NCBI GenBank assembly: GCA_003184365.1
Contig: NKYR01000014.1
Coordinates: forward strand, 62,001 to 126,000
Direction: 5' to 3'
Length of the DNA stretch: 64,000 nt
Source: Evernia prunastri
Lineage: Eukaryota; Ascomycota; Lecanoromycetes; Lecanorales; Parmeliaceae
The translations under genes and the position numbers were made by a program. Position 1 is the stretch's first letter. Each line of letters begins with the position of its first letter. Below, piece after piece: positions 47,077 through 58,983 of the stretch. The notes under the pieces are model-generated. The model did no database searches, had not been told where the DNA came from, and worked only from the letters and a program-made list of their open reading frames with translations.

Positions 47077-49025
47077 TCTAGCAGGAGAGAGATATGTAGG
47101 AGCTTTGCGTTAGTTATGTAACTGGGGGGATCTTGGTGCAGAAAGCGAGGAAAGGTTCCGCGATTCTTAGCATCTCCCTGTGAAAAGTTGAGGCTGTGAA
47201 ATTGGTTGATGGCTGCGCTAGTCTTCGATCAGGTAAGGCGCCTCGTATCTGACGGCTTTAGCCTCTATCTGATGTCCTATGTTTTTGACCGCTCGAAGTT
47301 CGAACCCTCTCCTTCTTGGACCCCAATCACCCCACGCAGGCTCGCGGCGGTATCATCGAGCTACTACACTACCTTCACCTGGTGACCTGAACATTGTTTC
47401 AGAATGACAACATCAGCAACGGAAATCCGTGGCACCTTGCTGTGTGCAATGTATGCAGGCAATTCTCCCCCGGCCGTGTGCCAGAATACTCTACACAGCG
47501 AGTCATGCGAATACAAGGTGTGAGCGGCTCAAGGAATGATGGCGACACTCAATGCTTGTACGGTCTTTACTTAACCGATTTCAAGGCAAAGGGGCGATGT
47601 GTGCCTTGATGCTATTGTAGAGTACAGACTACAAACTCAATCAGAGAAATGACTTTCTGGAAGGGAGAATACCTTGCGCAGCCAGCACCATTTTCACGAG
47701 GGCATTGCCGATATAGCTAATAGGTAACGGTTTTAAGAATACTCGTCGGTCATTACCGTATTGCTTCTTGCGTTGCGGAATGGTGCCGTCGTGTTGGTTC
47801 TGCTGAGTGAGTGACTCGTGAGCCTTTGCGCGGACATTACTCATTAGTGGAGCAGCTAAAGACTCAAGCCGACTCAGCCGTATTGGCCCCTGGTTTGGTT
47901 GAATGCAAGTTATGCGACGCCTTACACCGCCTGATGCTTTTAAGGCCAGTGACAGCGACGCAAAGATCACTGGCAGCCTCGCAGGGCAGATTTTCCATTT
48001 CCCGCTGCAGCCCGCGTCAGCTCCAACTTTTGGGGATGAATCGATTGGAGGAAAGATTGGTGTTATACGATATGTGGAAGTAAGGTTATGCCTAATATAA
48101 GAATACGAAGGTATGAAATCTTAAAGCGCTAACTCGTTACTCCACACGAGATTTCCCCAGATTCTCCCCGCGGTTCACAAATCTAATGCACGTTTTACCT
48201 CCATTTCATTGTTTCATCAATTAGGACGGCCTCAATCAACAACGACCTACTTTACGTACCTTGTGCGTCATTGCGCTTGCGTTTTGGAACAGACCACAAT
48301 TGAACTATTCGTAACTAACTTACAGTACAGTGTTCTTGAAGACCTCCATCTTGGTTCTGCCCCCCACCCCAACTACTCAATAGTCAGTGATCAATAAGGT
48401 AATCAGTATTCTCCGATTTTCCATTCGTCCAACTATAGTGTCTGCCGCATAAGCCTTGTCGTCTGGCAGCCATGGAACGAGCAAGATTATTCTTGCTGCT
48501 GAATAACAGGTGAAAACGGACAACTATTGACATCTCCATGTCAAGTCTTGAATCGACGTCTTAAAGACCACGACGGAATCATATGCCATTTGATTATGCA
48601 TCACTCGGACATGTTCGTCATAATTTCATTGTTCATCCCACGCAGGAGACAGGGATAATACGAGAATGAATGCTTGATGTAACGCTCAAATTTCCGAGCC
48701 GCGGTGTACAGTACTACCGTACTAGTACCTACTTTACAATCCTTACATCTCCATGCTCGCGTGGCAAAGACATATCACATTCTCGCCGATCCTACCAACC
48801 ACGCCGCAGTGCCCAGATGTCTTAAAAGCGATGGTCTACTACGTCGGGTTCCATCATTCACGGCAGAGATCCTTGGATTTCTCGCCCGGTTGAATATATA
48901 GATTATACAAAGCCCATCCTCGTGGATCGATCGACCCTGGCAAACTTCACGTGAGATCAGAGCCGAAGGATCTCCATGCGCGCACAACATCCATCACCAA
49001 CGTTATTGATTGCTGTGTTTCCATC
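47077..49025. other. Spacer with no supported gene
   Basis: About 1.95 kb between divergently arranged genes (CWC27 minus, secreted protein plus). Short frames such as minus 47641-47970 have no recognised domain. A tRNA-like B box (GTTCGAACC) at about 47298 is not accompanied by a pairing T stem, so no tRNA is called. Confidence 0.5.
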
Positions 49026-51600
49026 ATGTTTCCGAACCCTCCTCCCCTTGTCGGTCTCACCCTATCTTGCCTCCTGGTTGCCCAATGTCTCGCTTTTCCC
49101 TTGGAAGACGCCGACGATGCTCGGTTCCTACACGTCAGACAAATTGTCAGCTCGACAGTCGCCTCGAATACTTCAACAACCACAACTAATACTATGATCA
49201 CCGCAACTGCTCCAGACTCAGGCGCAATAGTTGCAGGAAACGTTTTGGCGGCACTAGCAGATATAAGTTCCGCTTCTAACGCCGCGCATTTCGCAGTTAT
49301 AGCCACCCAGTCAGGGAACGGCATATTACAGTTGGCATGTGAATCGTCTTGCTCCTCCACCTCCGCACCTGCCGCCGCTACCGGAGCGGTAGGGTTATCT
49401 GCCATCACCATCAAACCTGTCCAGCCTAGTTTGTGCACAACCTCGATTTTACAGTACTCGACCAAGACCGCCATACCCACAGGCCAAGTCCAGATTTTTC
49501 CCGATCAGACTGCTTTCTGGGGCACGACAGGTTCGATCTGGAATTTCACACTCGATGACGGCGTTGAATTTTCCACTTTGACTGCCAGCTGCCAAGGTTC
49601 CTTGTGCACTTCGGGGCAAGCCGAACAGAGTGGTTCGATTGTGAAGAATCCTGACGGAGTCTGGTAAATATTGGCAGTCTCCCGTCATCTCGGTTTCGTG
49701 CTCATAAGACACAGGACACTCAACGTCACGGCGAATATGCGTATGCGTCACGAATCCAATATTGGTACTCGCTAATTTGGCACAGAACAAGCTATCACTG
49801 TGTTCGGTGTCACATCTGGCGGCGACCCCGTCAATGGCAAGTTTGATCTCACTATCACTTCCACACCTCCTTGTGCTTTGCCGGTTGCGCAGTCATGTAT
49901 CAGCTCGTCGTTCGACCCCTCAGCTTCCCAATGGGCGGCGTATAGCACCGATGACTGGCTTGCCGACTATGTCAGCACAAACAGCATTCAAACTTTCAAA
50001 GAACTCTACGGCAAGGCGACTGGAGATTTCCTTAAACCTACACAAACCTGTAAGAAACCCATTTGCTTTTCGTCTTTCGCATCTTTGGTTTTCAAGAAGA
50101 CTCAAAAAAATTACCAGTCAACTGCGAACCCGGCTTTAACCCCTATTCCTGCCAACCGCCTGCTGCTGAGCTTGCGGACTGTAACTCAACGCAGGGGTTT
50201 TTGGTAGTCTGGGGAGTTATGCGTATTAGTAACGTACGTTGATGTCTTTCCGCGCATCCTTCCGACCATCCATCAATACATTCACCAAATCAAATGCCTT
50301 TGCAACCCAATCCATGACCTATAGATTACGTTCGTTAACAGGAAACTTGGAATCTCAATAGGCATTGGACTTCTTGTGGGATACATTGGACACGGTTCAG
50401 GGTGATGTCTCGAGATTGATCCCCGACCTCGTAGACCTTTGGATTGTCCCGTCGGTAAAACAAAAGTGGGAAAGCATCGTCACTGCTGCTTCTTCCATAG
50501 TTGGCGTCCTAGTCTTTATCTTCATCCTCATCGACGCCCTGAGCGGACCGGAAGCCGCACCTGCAACCGGCATTGCCGTTGCACTCATCGTGGGCACAAC
50601 CAACATTATCGGCGCAGTAGCCAATTTCGCCAACGGATTCACCACTACGCCGCCCGATGACACATACCTTAAATATGAGGGCTATTACCAAGATTTCGAT
50701 ACGGCTTGGATCGGCTATATGCAAGACTCCCTCACAGGTCTATGGACTCCTTCAAATGGTACGAGCTTCGGTGCCACAGCAGTCGAAAACGGTCTCAAGG
50801 ACGGAGCCTGGACCAACGTCCTTAATCCTTTCTCTGTCTCGAATCTCGACCAGGTGGCGCGAATCTTCTTCCGCACCATCCTCCTCGACAGCATCGCCAA
50901 CAGTATGTGGAAGAGCAACGGTTACTACATCGTCTTCGTGCCTTACGGACACGTCGGCGACTTCCAGAACGCACCCGGCCGAAGCACTACAAACATCACC
51001 TTCACCATTGACGATTGCAATAATCACTGGGCAAACGATCCGAAGCGTACCAACTACATCTCCTGTTCGCTTAACCACGGGGGGGAGGCTGGCATGACCG
51101 TCCTAGCCCAGCCCTCTTCTGTTGGTGGCACAAGGGACAATGTCTTGAAAAATTACACCTCGCCGACAGGCGACTACACTTTCGTCACCGACTACGCCCT
51201 GCAATCGTCCCTCACCGGGAACGCGTTATACGGCCCCAACTACAACCTCACCACAACCCAAATGCATGAAACGTTGACGTCGGGCGCCTACAATCTGAGC
51301 GCCAACTATGCTATACCTCCGGATACACCGGGGCTGTTCAATGTCGATGTCTGCGTTGTCACTCAGCTGAGCTATGTGCCTGGCGCCAGGGAGTACTTGA
51401 TAGCTACAAATGGCGTTACGAAAGTCACCTTCAACGATCCATGTACTTGTTCTAGTTACAGCTCGCACGGAGTGAACTTTGTGGATTATGCTACCGAGCC
51501 TGTCGCGGCTGCTGTTTCGTATAGCAATGAGAGCAATCAACTTGAATGTACGCAGAGGTATATCCCGGATTTCTCGAACCCAGTATACCTTCCAGGATAG
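49026..51600 (+). CDS. Secreted/membrane protein of unknown function
   Basis: Four likely exons: 49026-49663, 49786-50049, 50118-50233 and 50362-51600, together about 750 aa. It starts with a signal peptide (MFPNPPPLVGLTLSCLLVAQCLA), followed by a Ser/Thr/Ala-rich region and a Cys-containing domain (CSSTSAPAAATG, CTTSILQYSTK, CQGSLC). Exon 3 encodes a compact Cys motif (FNCEPGFNPYSCQPP). Exon 4 has two adjacent hydrophobic segments (SIVGVLVFIFILIDALSG and GIAVALIVGTTNIIGAVANF), then a long extracellular-looking domain with many N-glycosylation sites and paired cysteines. I do not recognise the family. The exon 1/2 junction is a problem: the best donor (GTAAAT at 49664) is phase 2 but the only acceptor (CAG at 49785) is phase 1, so there is a frame error, an unusual splice or a disabled gene. 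Exons 2-4 join cleanly. Confidence 0.7.
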
Positions 51601-51792
51601 GGACCCGAGACGACGTGATGGAATCTTGCTCTTGCACACACGGAAAAGTCTCTTGTACGTATCCACATCCAGGCTACGTTTCAAAACTTGATCACAATTC
51701 TACGTCGATGAGAAATACTCGGTGGAATAAGACAGAGAAAGTGCATACTTGATTTGTAGATAGACACGAAACTTTTCGTCACAGTGGAACTG

Positions 51793-52165
51793 AGGGTTAG
51801 CCGGTCGCATGGCATGGTGTTTTTGCATTGCATGGTTATTTCGCATAACAAGATGTTTTCGCGCTGCATGGTCATTTCGCATAGTAGGCCTACAAGGCCT
51901 GCAATATCGCATAGGGGGACGTGACATGTCAGGGACGCGATGATCAGGAGATTCCTGGCTTGGTGAGAGGGAGCTCTATTAATATGGGTTGCCCACCAGT
52001 GTTGCGCTCCTCATTCGATTCCATCTCTTTCAGAGCCATAGCATTCTTCCCCGCCCGCCCGCACCTGTATATAGCTTCATCTTTACTCCAGGTTTAGCTG
52101 GACAAGTATTGGGAGCTTTCAGAGTCCTGCGGGGTCTATATATGCCTCTTCAGGTAGCTAGCCCC
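51793..52165 (+). repeat. Dispersed repeat, copy at 51.8 kb
   Basis: Second copy of the 20111-20440 repeat, same orientation, slightly longer because a short motif (TTTCGCATA with GCATGGT) is repeated two to three times at about 51820-51890. It lies about 190 bp after the stop codon of the secreted/membrane protein gene. A TATA-like stretch (about 51978-51986) and conserved downstream block suggest a solo LTR or similar, without coding sequence. Confidence 0.75.
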
Positions 52166-54020
52166 GGTGCTAGGATCCCGCAACAACATCTACACGATTC
52201 CAGCTGTTTTGGTGTCTCTACATGATGACAGGTAAAGGCTAACTTGAGAACTTGGCGCGCTTGAACTCCTAGTATCCTCGAATTCATAGAGTTGAAGACA
52301 AATTGCTTTGGCGGGGTGACGATGAAATTTGGGAGGAATTCTGTGGTAAGCCGGAAGGTTGGGCTTGATGAGATGGGAAGGAGCGAGGTCGGGCGGGGTT
52401 TTCCCACTTGACTCCCATTTCTCCTTGGTGTTGAGTTCTATTCTCTTCTTCTCTTTCCTTCTCGCTTCGACGCGCTGTCAGTGATACGAAACCTCGGGCG
52501 TTTCTGGAATGCAAAGAGTATAATCCAAGCGACCTGACTGTGACAGAAACTTCAAACAAGTAGCTTTGGCGCTGGCAACGAATCGCATTCGCTTATCGGA
52601 TGCCAGCACCTTTTTAACCGATGATACGAGTCTTGCCCCGCCGAGTAAGACAAAAAGTCTAGGCTAAGCTTGCCGGGCGTGTTTGCGAGGATATCAATGA
52701 AGTCACATTTTTGAGAGGATGGAGCTAGGAACGGGAGAGGACGGGCTGCAGCAACAGAACGCCAGTGATCTTACTCACTAGAGGCTTTTGCGGGTCGGAT
52801 GTGTAATACCCATCGTAGTAAAACAACGAGCCTCACGCCTGTACCCAACTCGATCAGAAAGCTTTCACGCCCCTTTGCTCACTCTGCTTGCCACAGAGGC
52901 GCTTCCAGGCTCACGTCTCGCCTGCAATTCGAAGTCTTTATGTGCCAGCGAAGCTACCAGTGACTCGAAAAACATACACTGAGCATTCCGCTAGGCAAAT
53001 CATTGTGCACTTCAAGAGCAGTGCCGAGGACCATAACAAGCGTTTGGCCAACCCCTTGTACCATGCCTGACAGCGGCTAGCCCCAGACCCAAGTCGCCGT
53101 AGAAGGCATTATTGTCCCGTGAAGCTGTGATACCGATCCAGAAGCCACTTTATGCAGTGTCACTAACGTCTGCGCCTCGTCGGGTCAGTGCATCTGCAAC
53201 AACTTCTACGCAGATCATGGCACTTACGCCACACGAGGCCAGTCAACCAGGATTGCCCCCCCATCTGCGCGCCACGCACGTTTCCTTACTTGAACCAGAG
53301 ATAGCCTTGTCGTGGAGATCCGATTTCTCATGTCAGCGAAAACGAGAACCAACGCGCAGACGACAATATTCAGCGTTGAACGAAGAACTATTCGGCGAGA
53401 ACGACCGGAAGCCAATGGGGGACTCGTGCCAGGCTGTTGGTCTAAGCGTCTGCTCTGCTCCAAATACTCCTCCAGGCCGCGAAATTCTTTGCCCGCGAGT
53501 AAATGATACGCCTGGATCTAGGGTTCTCTGGCAATCAGGCTGCCTCAGACTTTGGCTGAGAGTGGTGCGTTCGCTGAGGCGTGGCGACCTGTGGGTTCTG
53601 GCATCGCAAAAGGCCTTTGTTAAATCAGTGTCGCATGTGGTCCGAAACCTTCGCGCTTGTCTTTGGGTGGATAGGATGAACGCATGAAAATGTGCCAGAA
53701 TGGGTCGCGGTACCATTGTCGCGGTGGTGTTTGTTAAGAGTTGATATAGTAGTATCCTCGCATTCGTAGCTCTCTCTGAGAACTCTGCTGGGAATTGAAT
53801 ACAGTTCGAAGCATCTCTTCCCTATTAGTCCACGGTCAAATCATGTTTTCAGCTCATTTCTTGAAATTGGATCAGAATGCCAAGACATGCTGACTAAGCG
53901 CAGCAGTGTTTGCTTACTTTACGGTTTTGGTTTTAAACATCGCTTTCCTTTCACTTTCATTAATTCACCTCGGAACCACAAAGGTACATCCTATCACCTG
54001 CGCCCTTACCTGTCTCAACA
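52166..54020. other. Spacer with no supported gene
   Basis: About 1.85 kb. Frames at plus 53112-53687 and minus 53333-53716 overlap each other and show no domain, hydrophobic signal or compatible exon. I cannot support a gene. The last 200 bp presumably hold the promoter of the next gene. Confidence 0.5.
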
Positions 54021-55875
54021 ATGGGCACTCGAGGCTACCGGGTCGTCCGCTTTCGCAAGCGTTACTACATCTCCTTTAACCAGTACGACAGCTATCCAGA
54101 TGGACTGGGGAAACAAATCGCGGCAGAAATCCCCACCGATGCCACGGAGTATCAAGTCTGGCTTGATGCTCAGCGTAAGTCTGCCGAGAAATGGGTGGCT
54201 CTGTACGAGGAGTTTTTGTCAATCAAACCCGGCGATGAAATCACAAGCGACCTACCAGACTTCATGCGTCAACAGTTTCCATCCTTACTTGCTCCGCTGA
54301 ATGACACATGGATCGAGTGGGTCTACACCGTGGACCTTGATCGCGAGACTTTCAGTGTCAACAATGGTGCTCACTTCAAGCTTCATCAGGTCCCGCATAT
54401 CGACTGGATCAACTCGCTCGCTGATGGAGACCTTGGGGATAAGATTTCTCTACCTGGTGCTGTACCTATTGAGGCTCTCAGCGATCTCGTGGTTGAACCC
54501 ACTTCGGAAAGCCGTGAGCTCTTAGATACCCTAGACGACCTCACTGTCAGCGACGTAAGTTGCAGATTTCCTTACTGCATGATTGAAAGATTCTGATTCA
54601 TTTTAGTCTACCCTACCTCTCCACCAGGTGGTCGTTCCCAAGGATATTAAAGACATTCCTTGGCGTCAACGTCATGGACCAATCCTACGGGGGCTTATGT
54701 TCTCCTTGTGGTCCTTTACTAACGAAGACTTACTTGCTGCTACACTCCTACAACTGAATCCAGAGGATCTTCCATTTCGCGAGATCGCCTACGCGGCCCT
54801 TTGCCTGGCTGCGGGCGGAAATCAGATGGACATTGTCCCCAGCAACAATTTCAGTGCTAACAGCGTCTTCGGTTTCATCCACGATGGAAAGGCGTACGAC
54901 GCAGACTCAGAATTTATCAGCGTTCTTGCGTCTGGAGCTCATCTACAAGGCTTTCCTCCTGGGTCTTCGCCCGAGGCCCCCGTCTACTGGCTGAAAAACG
55001 TTCTGATCGTCCTCACTGCTCACCTTTACCGCCCTGGAGCCGCCAATGAAGGCGTAGCACACATCGTTCGTTATTGCCAGACAAACCACTCAGCGGAGTA
55101 CGTCGATGCTGTTCTGATATCCGTCGAGCACGTGGTCTTGGTACACGTCACCCCAGGCGGAACGGTCCAGCACACCGCTGTCATGCCTTTATTCAACATC
55201 AAAAGCCACCTTACGATGAGTGTCAACGACCGCTACGCCAAACCCTACCTAGAAAAGCTAGCAGCAAAAGACGAAATGTTTATGAAGAAAGAAGCCAAGA
55301 AACAAAGAAGGGTTAATCAGGAGAGCATGCTGAAGAATGAGGGGATAGATTTCCAGTACGGAAATGACGATGATGATGAAGAGGAATCGGAGGGTGATGA
55401 GGAGTCTGCTTTGTGTGCGACTCAAGTCGAAGGCAACACCATGTCCACGTTCTATGCGCTGGTGCACCTCTTCGAAGCAGCCGCTTGCAAGCGCATACCT
55501 CCAGCTAGAGCCACTGATGGGCTTCTCCCAAATGAAATCTATACACAGATCACCAAACACGTCACCGATATGAAGACACGTGGGTCGCTAATGAAAGTGT
55601 CAAGAACATTCCGTCGCATCTGTCAAGAAGACTTCTTGTTGAACGGCGTCATTTTCGAACCTTGCGACGCCTGTCAGATATGCGATGAACCTGGCGACTG
55701 TCCCCAATGGTTCGAGAAGTACGACGTCGCCACCGGGACCCAGTCCCAGGTCCAGTTCAAGAGAGCCGGTGGGTTTCTTGACAGCGGAGGCCGGTCGTGG
55801 AAGGTAGCGATTGGGACAGAACACAATAAGAGGAGTCTTCTACCGGAAGTGGCGTTTAGACTCGTCAAGGGCTGA
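54021..55875 (+). CDS. Conserved-looking fungal protein, function unknown
   Basis: Two exons, 54021-54554 and 54607-55875, joined by a canonical 52-nt phase-0 intron (GTAAGT...TTTTAG), give about 600 aa. The N-terminus MGTRGYRVVRFRKRYYISFNQYDSYPDGLG resembles a recurring fungal hypothetical-protein start (from memory of the pattern, not a search). It is soluble, with no signal peptide or membrane segment. The middle is helical. A Lys/Glu-rich coiled stretch (about 405-440: EKLAAKDEMFMKKEAKKQ) runs into an acidic block (DDDDEEESEGDEES). The C-terminal section (about 490-540) has an F-box-like arrangement (LLPNEIYTQI..., SLMKVSRTFRRIC) followed by CDACQICDEPGDC. An F-box role is a guess. No enzyme motif is seen. 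Confidence 0.85.
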
Positions 55876-57086
55876 TAGCGCCTCAGTGCATTGATGTTCT
55901 ACAGGGCCGTCTCTGCATTACCACGACCCGACCACCAACATTGTGCTAGCTGCTAGATCTTTAGAGAGCAATCCATGGCAAGGAGAAATACACTTCATCA
56001 CCCTCCCTTGAAGCTCGCATCTGATGGGACGATTGAGCGTAGATATTATTGCGAAAGCCGGGTGAGGCCGGCTCCCATTGTGACCACCATCGCCAGATGT
56101 AAATTCCCTGCTCCCAATATGCCAGATCTGACACCTAGATTCTCTGAGCCTGCACACTCATCTCAAGAACTATAAGCTCACAGTTGTCATTCCGCACGAA
56201 TGTCAGCGCTGTAAGTTAGCTGATATCCACCTGTAGCTTTTTGCAGTGTTACCTGGCTCTTCTCCCCGCGCGTTCGCTCCGAAGGATATTTGGAAGCTAT
56301 AGCCAGACCAGCGTCAGAGATGCTCGTTGGAGCACTCTGGGCGTAGCAGTCACGACCATAACGTCCTGGAACTTTCAACTACTTAATGTCAAGCCTGCTG
56401 GACCGGCCTAAGCGATCATGGAGTAGTTGATCAGATTCTCGATGTCATCTACGAACCCGCGAGATAAACGATCCCTGATTCTGCAGTGGACTGTGTGATG
56501 TACGTTGCTTCTATATGGACACATATGCGCGACTCAAAAATGGTGTATCGAGGGCGCAACGCTTGAAAACAACCCCTTGATCTTTAACCGCTCGGGACCG
56601 TGCAGGAGATTCATAACAAATCGCATTCCAGTCAGAGAAATGACACCCTTTTCGCCAGCTAAAAACCGCGTACCTCCTGATAATACCTTCGTGCTCATAT
56701 CTCTTCCGATGTTGGAGGAGCTTTCGGACTCATTTGACTTCTCCTTAGCTGTACTCTACCGGTACTCGACGACTAGGCTTGTAAGACACTTCACCATTAC
56801 TCCTCGTCGCCCACGCCATCAGCCGCGACTTCGAGGTAGAGCTTCTTGTTTGCTCCTGTGAATGTTGGTATCCTCGCCCCGCAAAATCACAAAGCATGCA
56901 ACTCACCAATTTGAGTATACAGTCCCTTCTTCCCCTGCCTGGTGCACATGGCAGTTGTGATTGTCGCCGCCTCCCACACCTGGCCCCAAGTACCACTGTC
57001 TATTGTACCAGAGGATCTAAGAGTCATGACACACCTACGATCATCTGCGCATGGCTCTCGGTCAGAATCTGCATCCTGCTGGCTGT
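55876..57086. other. Spacer with no supported gene
   Basis: About 1.2 kb between two convergent genes. The longest frame (plus 56505-56861, 118 codons) has no recognisable features. Confidence 0.5.
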
Positions 57087-57961
57087 TCATCCCTTCTCAC
57101 CTGAATGCCAGGTAAATGGCAATTCCACGTCGACGCTCGCACCGCTCCTCCCGAAGACGTTCGTAGCCGTGCTGACATTCATTTTGTCCATGAGAGACTC
57201 ACAAGAGCTCGCTACAGTCACTGATGCAGCGTTTCCATAACAGCGCACGTTTGCTGCTGCGTCAGAGGTCTTGACCATGATGAGTCCAAGCTTGTTGTCG
57301 CCGCCTGATGGCTTGGTTATAAGCCTTCAAGGCTGATTGACATACGCAACCAGGAACTCACCGAATTCCTTCGCGACCCCGCCCTCAGCGACTTTTCGAT
57401 TCTGAATGCACCGCACGGCAATGCCACCAGCTGCACGAGCCACATCTCCTTGGCTCGCTGTTGCGGAGGTGGATCCTGGAGTCAGTACCGACTGATACAT
57501 GCAGGCTCCGTCCGCTGCGGATCTTTGTCAGTCAAAAAGCTTCCTCGATACTGCAGTTGACCAAACTCACAGCTGATCCATCGGCGAGGCACGGGGAAAT
57601 CATACTCCACTCCGGTCCCGTACGGACCCCATGTTGATTGTGCCGTGGAACCTTGCTCGATGGTGCTCATAGCAGATGCGCAGCTTGCGGAATTCAGATT
57701 GTAGCCTAACGTGCCTGAGCACGCAACCAGCACTTGTGCAGACACGCTGTCGTTCAAAGCGGGCGATGAGTTTGCGACTGAGAACGACGATGTCGCTGTA
57801 TTGAATAGTGAGCTGTCGAGTAATGGGGATGAGATCATCTGCAATGGAGCACTGCCGCCTGCTGAAGACTGTACAGCGTTGGGCGAAAGGGTTGACTCAG
57901 GTGTGAGCAGCGCCGCGGCAATGGCGCCCATGAGGAGGAAGAGAACCCCAAAGGATAGCAT
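57087..57961 (-). CDS. Small secreted protein, function unknown
   Basis: Three exons, 57571-57961, 57362-57514 and 57087-57304, with introns of 56 and 57 nt (GTGAGT donors, CAG acceptors) and matching phases, give about 253 aa. A signal peptide (MLSFGVLFLLMGAIAAALL) is followed by a Ser/Ala-rich spacer to about residue 70. Then comes a domain with about six cysteines spread over the rest (ACSGTLG, SASCASAM, DGACMYQSV, VRCIQN, RCYGN, SSCESLMD), consistent with disulfide bonding outside the cell. The block SQGDVARAAGGIAVRCIQN looks like a conserved core. I cannot assign a family; an effector role is only a possibility. The end may differ: a GTGAGA donor just before the stop could lead to another short exon. 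An ATG at 57982 is an alternative start. Confidence 0.75.
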
Positions 57962-58134
57962 TCTCGACTCCCACGCTTGCAAATTTGGTGATGCTGTGTG
58001 TCAAATTTTCAAAAACATATTCAAAAAAAGAAGTTCCTGTTGCCTAACAATTTACCAAACATATACAGGTGAGGGCGGGTGGGACAAATGAACAGTAATG
58101 CACTGCGAGAGTGGAATCAGATAACGAGCAAATA

Positions 58135-58983
58135 TCATGCGGAGGCTCTTCCGCAAGAGGCTCTTCCGCAGATAAGAGAGACAACTAGCCTCCAAATGCC
58201 GTAGCCCAGATACCGCGACGAAAAACGGTCGCATATCGCCTGTATCGACAGCCAGGCAGCAAGACCAATCGTGAGGCCCACGGACCCACCATCCCACGTT
58301 GCCGGGTCATATCCCATCGATCGAGCGGCTTTGCGCTTGGACAGCAGCTCGGCATTCGCGACGGGAAAAAGGGGACCAGCGCCGACTTTCCACACGTGAA
58401 GGGCACGTTCTTTTCGATGCGCGAAGCAGGCACGCGCCTGCGGGTCGGTCTTTCCGGAGGTCCACCGAGTCGGTAGCTGGGGTTGTCGAAGGTAATGGAA
58501 CGGAGTTCTTCTTCTCAATGGAGATGTTCTCCTGAGACGGCGAGATGGAAAGCGATGCTGCTGCTGTTTCGTGCAAGTGGTGTTTGCGGCCGGCGCAGGG
58601 AAATAGAGCACATTGCTTTCCAGATCTTCAGGCTTCGATACAGTCATGTACAGATGTGAGACAGAGATCATAATGGTACAGGCCAGCTGCAGCCGTTTCC
58701 ATTCGGCCATGAGTGATTTAGTCTTTGACCGTGCCTCGAATGACTGATGAAATGTACACTGGACAACATTAAGGCGGCGACTGTGGTTGAGAGTTGAAAG
58801 TTTGGTACTGAGTGAATGATGATGCAAGTCGAGTTCCTCGATTTCTGACTGGAAATAGCACACGACTCTGTTATGCCCGCTTCTCCTTGCGCAAACAATT
58901 CCATGGTCACCAAGAAGTCTTTCTGACCTTGACGTCTGGAGAGGGTCTCTTACTACCAAAGCCCTTCGAGCTGCAAACGCCAC
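58135..58983 (-). CDS. Uncertain ORF with protein-like C-terminus
   Basis: A 282-codon minus-strand frame. The last about 110 residues (from KTDPQARACFAHRKERALH on) look protein-like, with a hydrophobic segment (GLTIGLAAWLSIQAI) near the end. The first half is basic and low-quality, so true exon borders probably differ. No signal peptide or known domain. It is transcribed in the same direction as the small secreted protein gene. It may be a real short gene with introns, or a decayed one. Confidence 0.3.
   Translation of the reverse strand: MAFAARRALVVRDPLQTSRSERLLGDHGIVCARRSGHNRVVCYFQSEIEELDLHHHSLSTKLSTLNHSRRLNVVQCTFHQSFEARSKTKSLMAEWKRLQLACTIMISVSHLYMTVSKPEDLESNVLYFPAPAANTTCTKQQQHRFPSRRLRRTSPLRRRTPFHYLRQPQLPTRWTSGKTDPQARACFAHRKERALHVWKVGAGPLFPVANAELLSKRKAARSMGYDPATWDGGSVGLTIGLAAWLSIQAICDRFSSRYLGYGIWRLVVSLICGRASCGRASA
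58139..58172. repeat. Tandem 16-bp repeat GAGGCTCTTCCGCA(A/G)
   Basis: Two adjacent copies of GAGGCTCTTCCGCA at 58142-58155 and 58158-58171, each containing complementary GCGGA/TCCGC pieces so that the unit can fold on itself. They fall at the 3' end of the uncertain minus-strand ORF and would encode a repeated CGRAS peptide there. Confidence 0.6.

Noticed and set aside
47280..47320. Possible tRNA signalled by a GTTCGAACC B box
   Set aside because: The flanks do not form a T stem and no matching A box or acceptor stem is found on either strand.
53112..53716. Overlapping plus (191 aa) and minus (127 aa) ORFs
   Set aside because: Neither has a recognisable motif, signal peptide or splice partner, and they compete for the same DNA.
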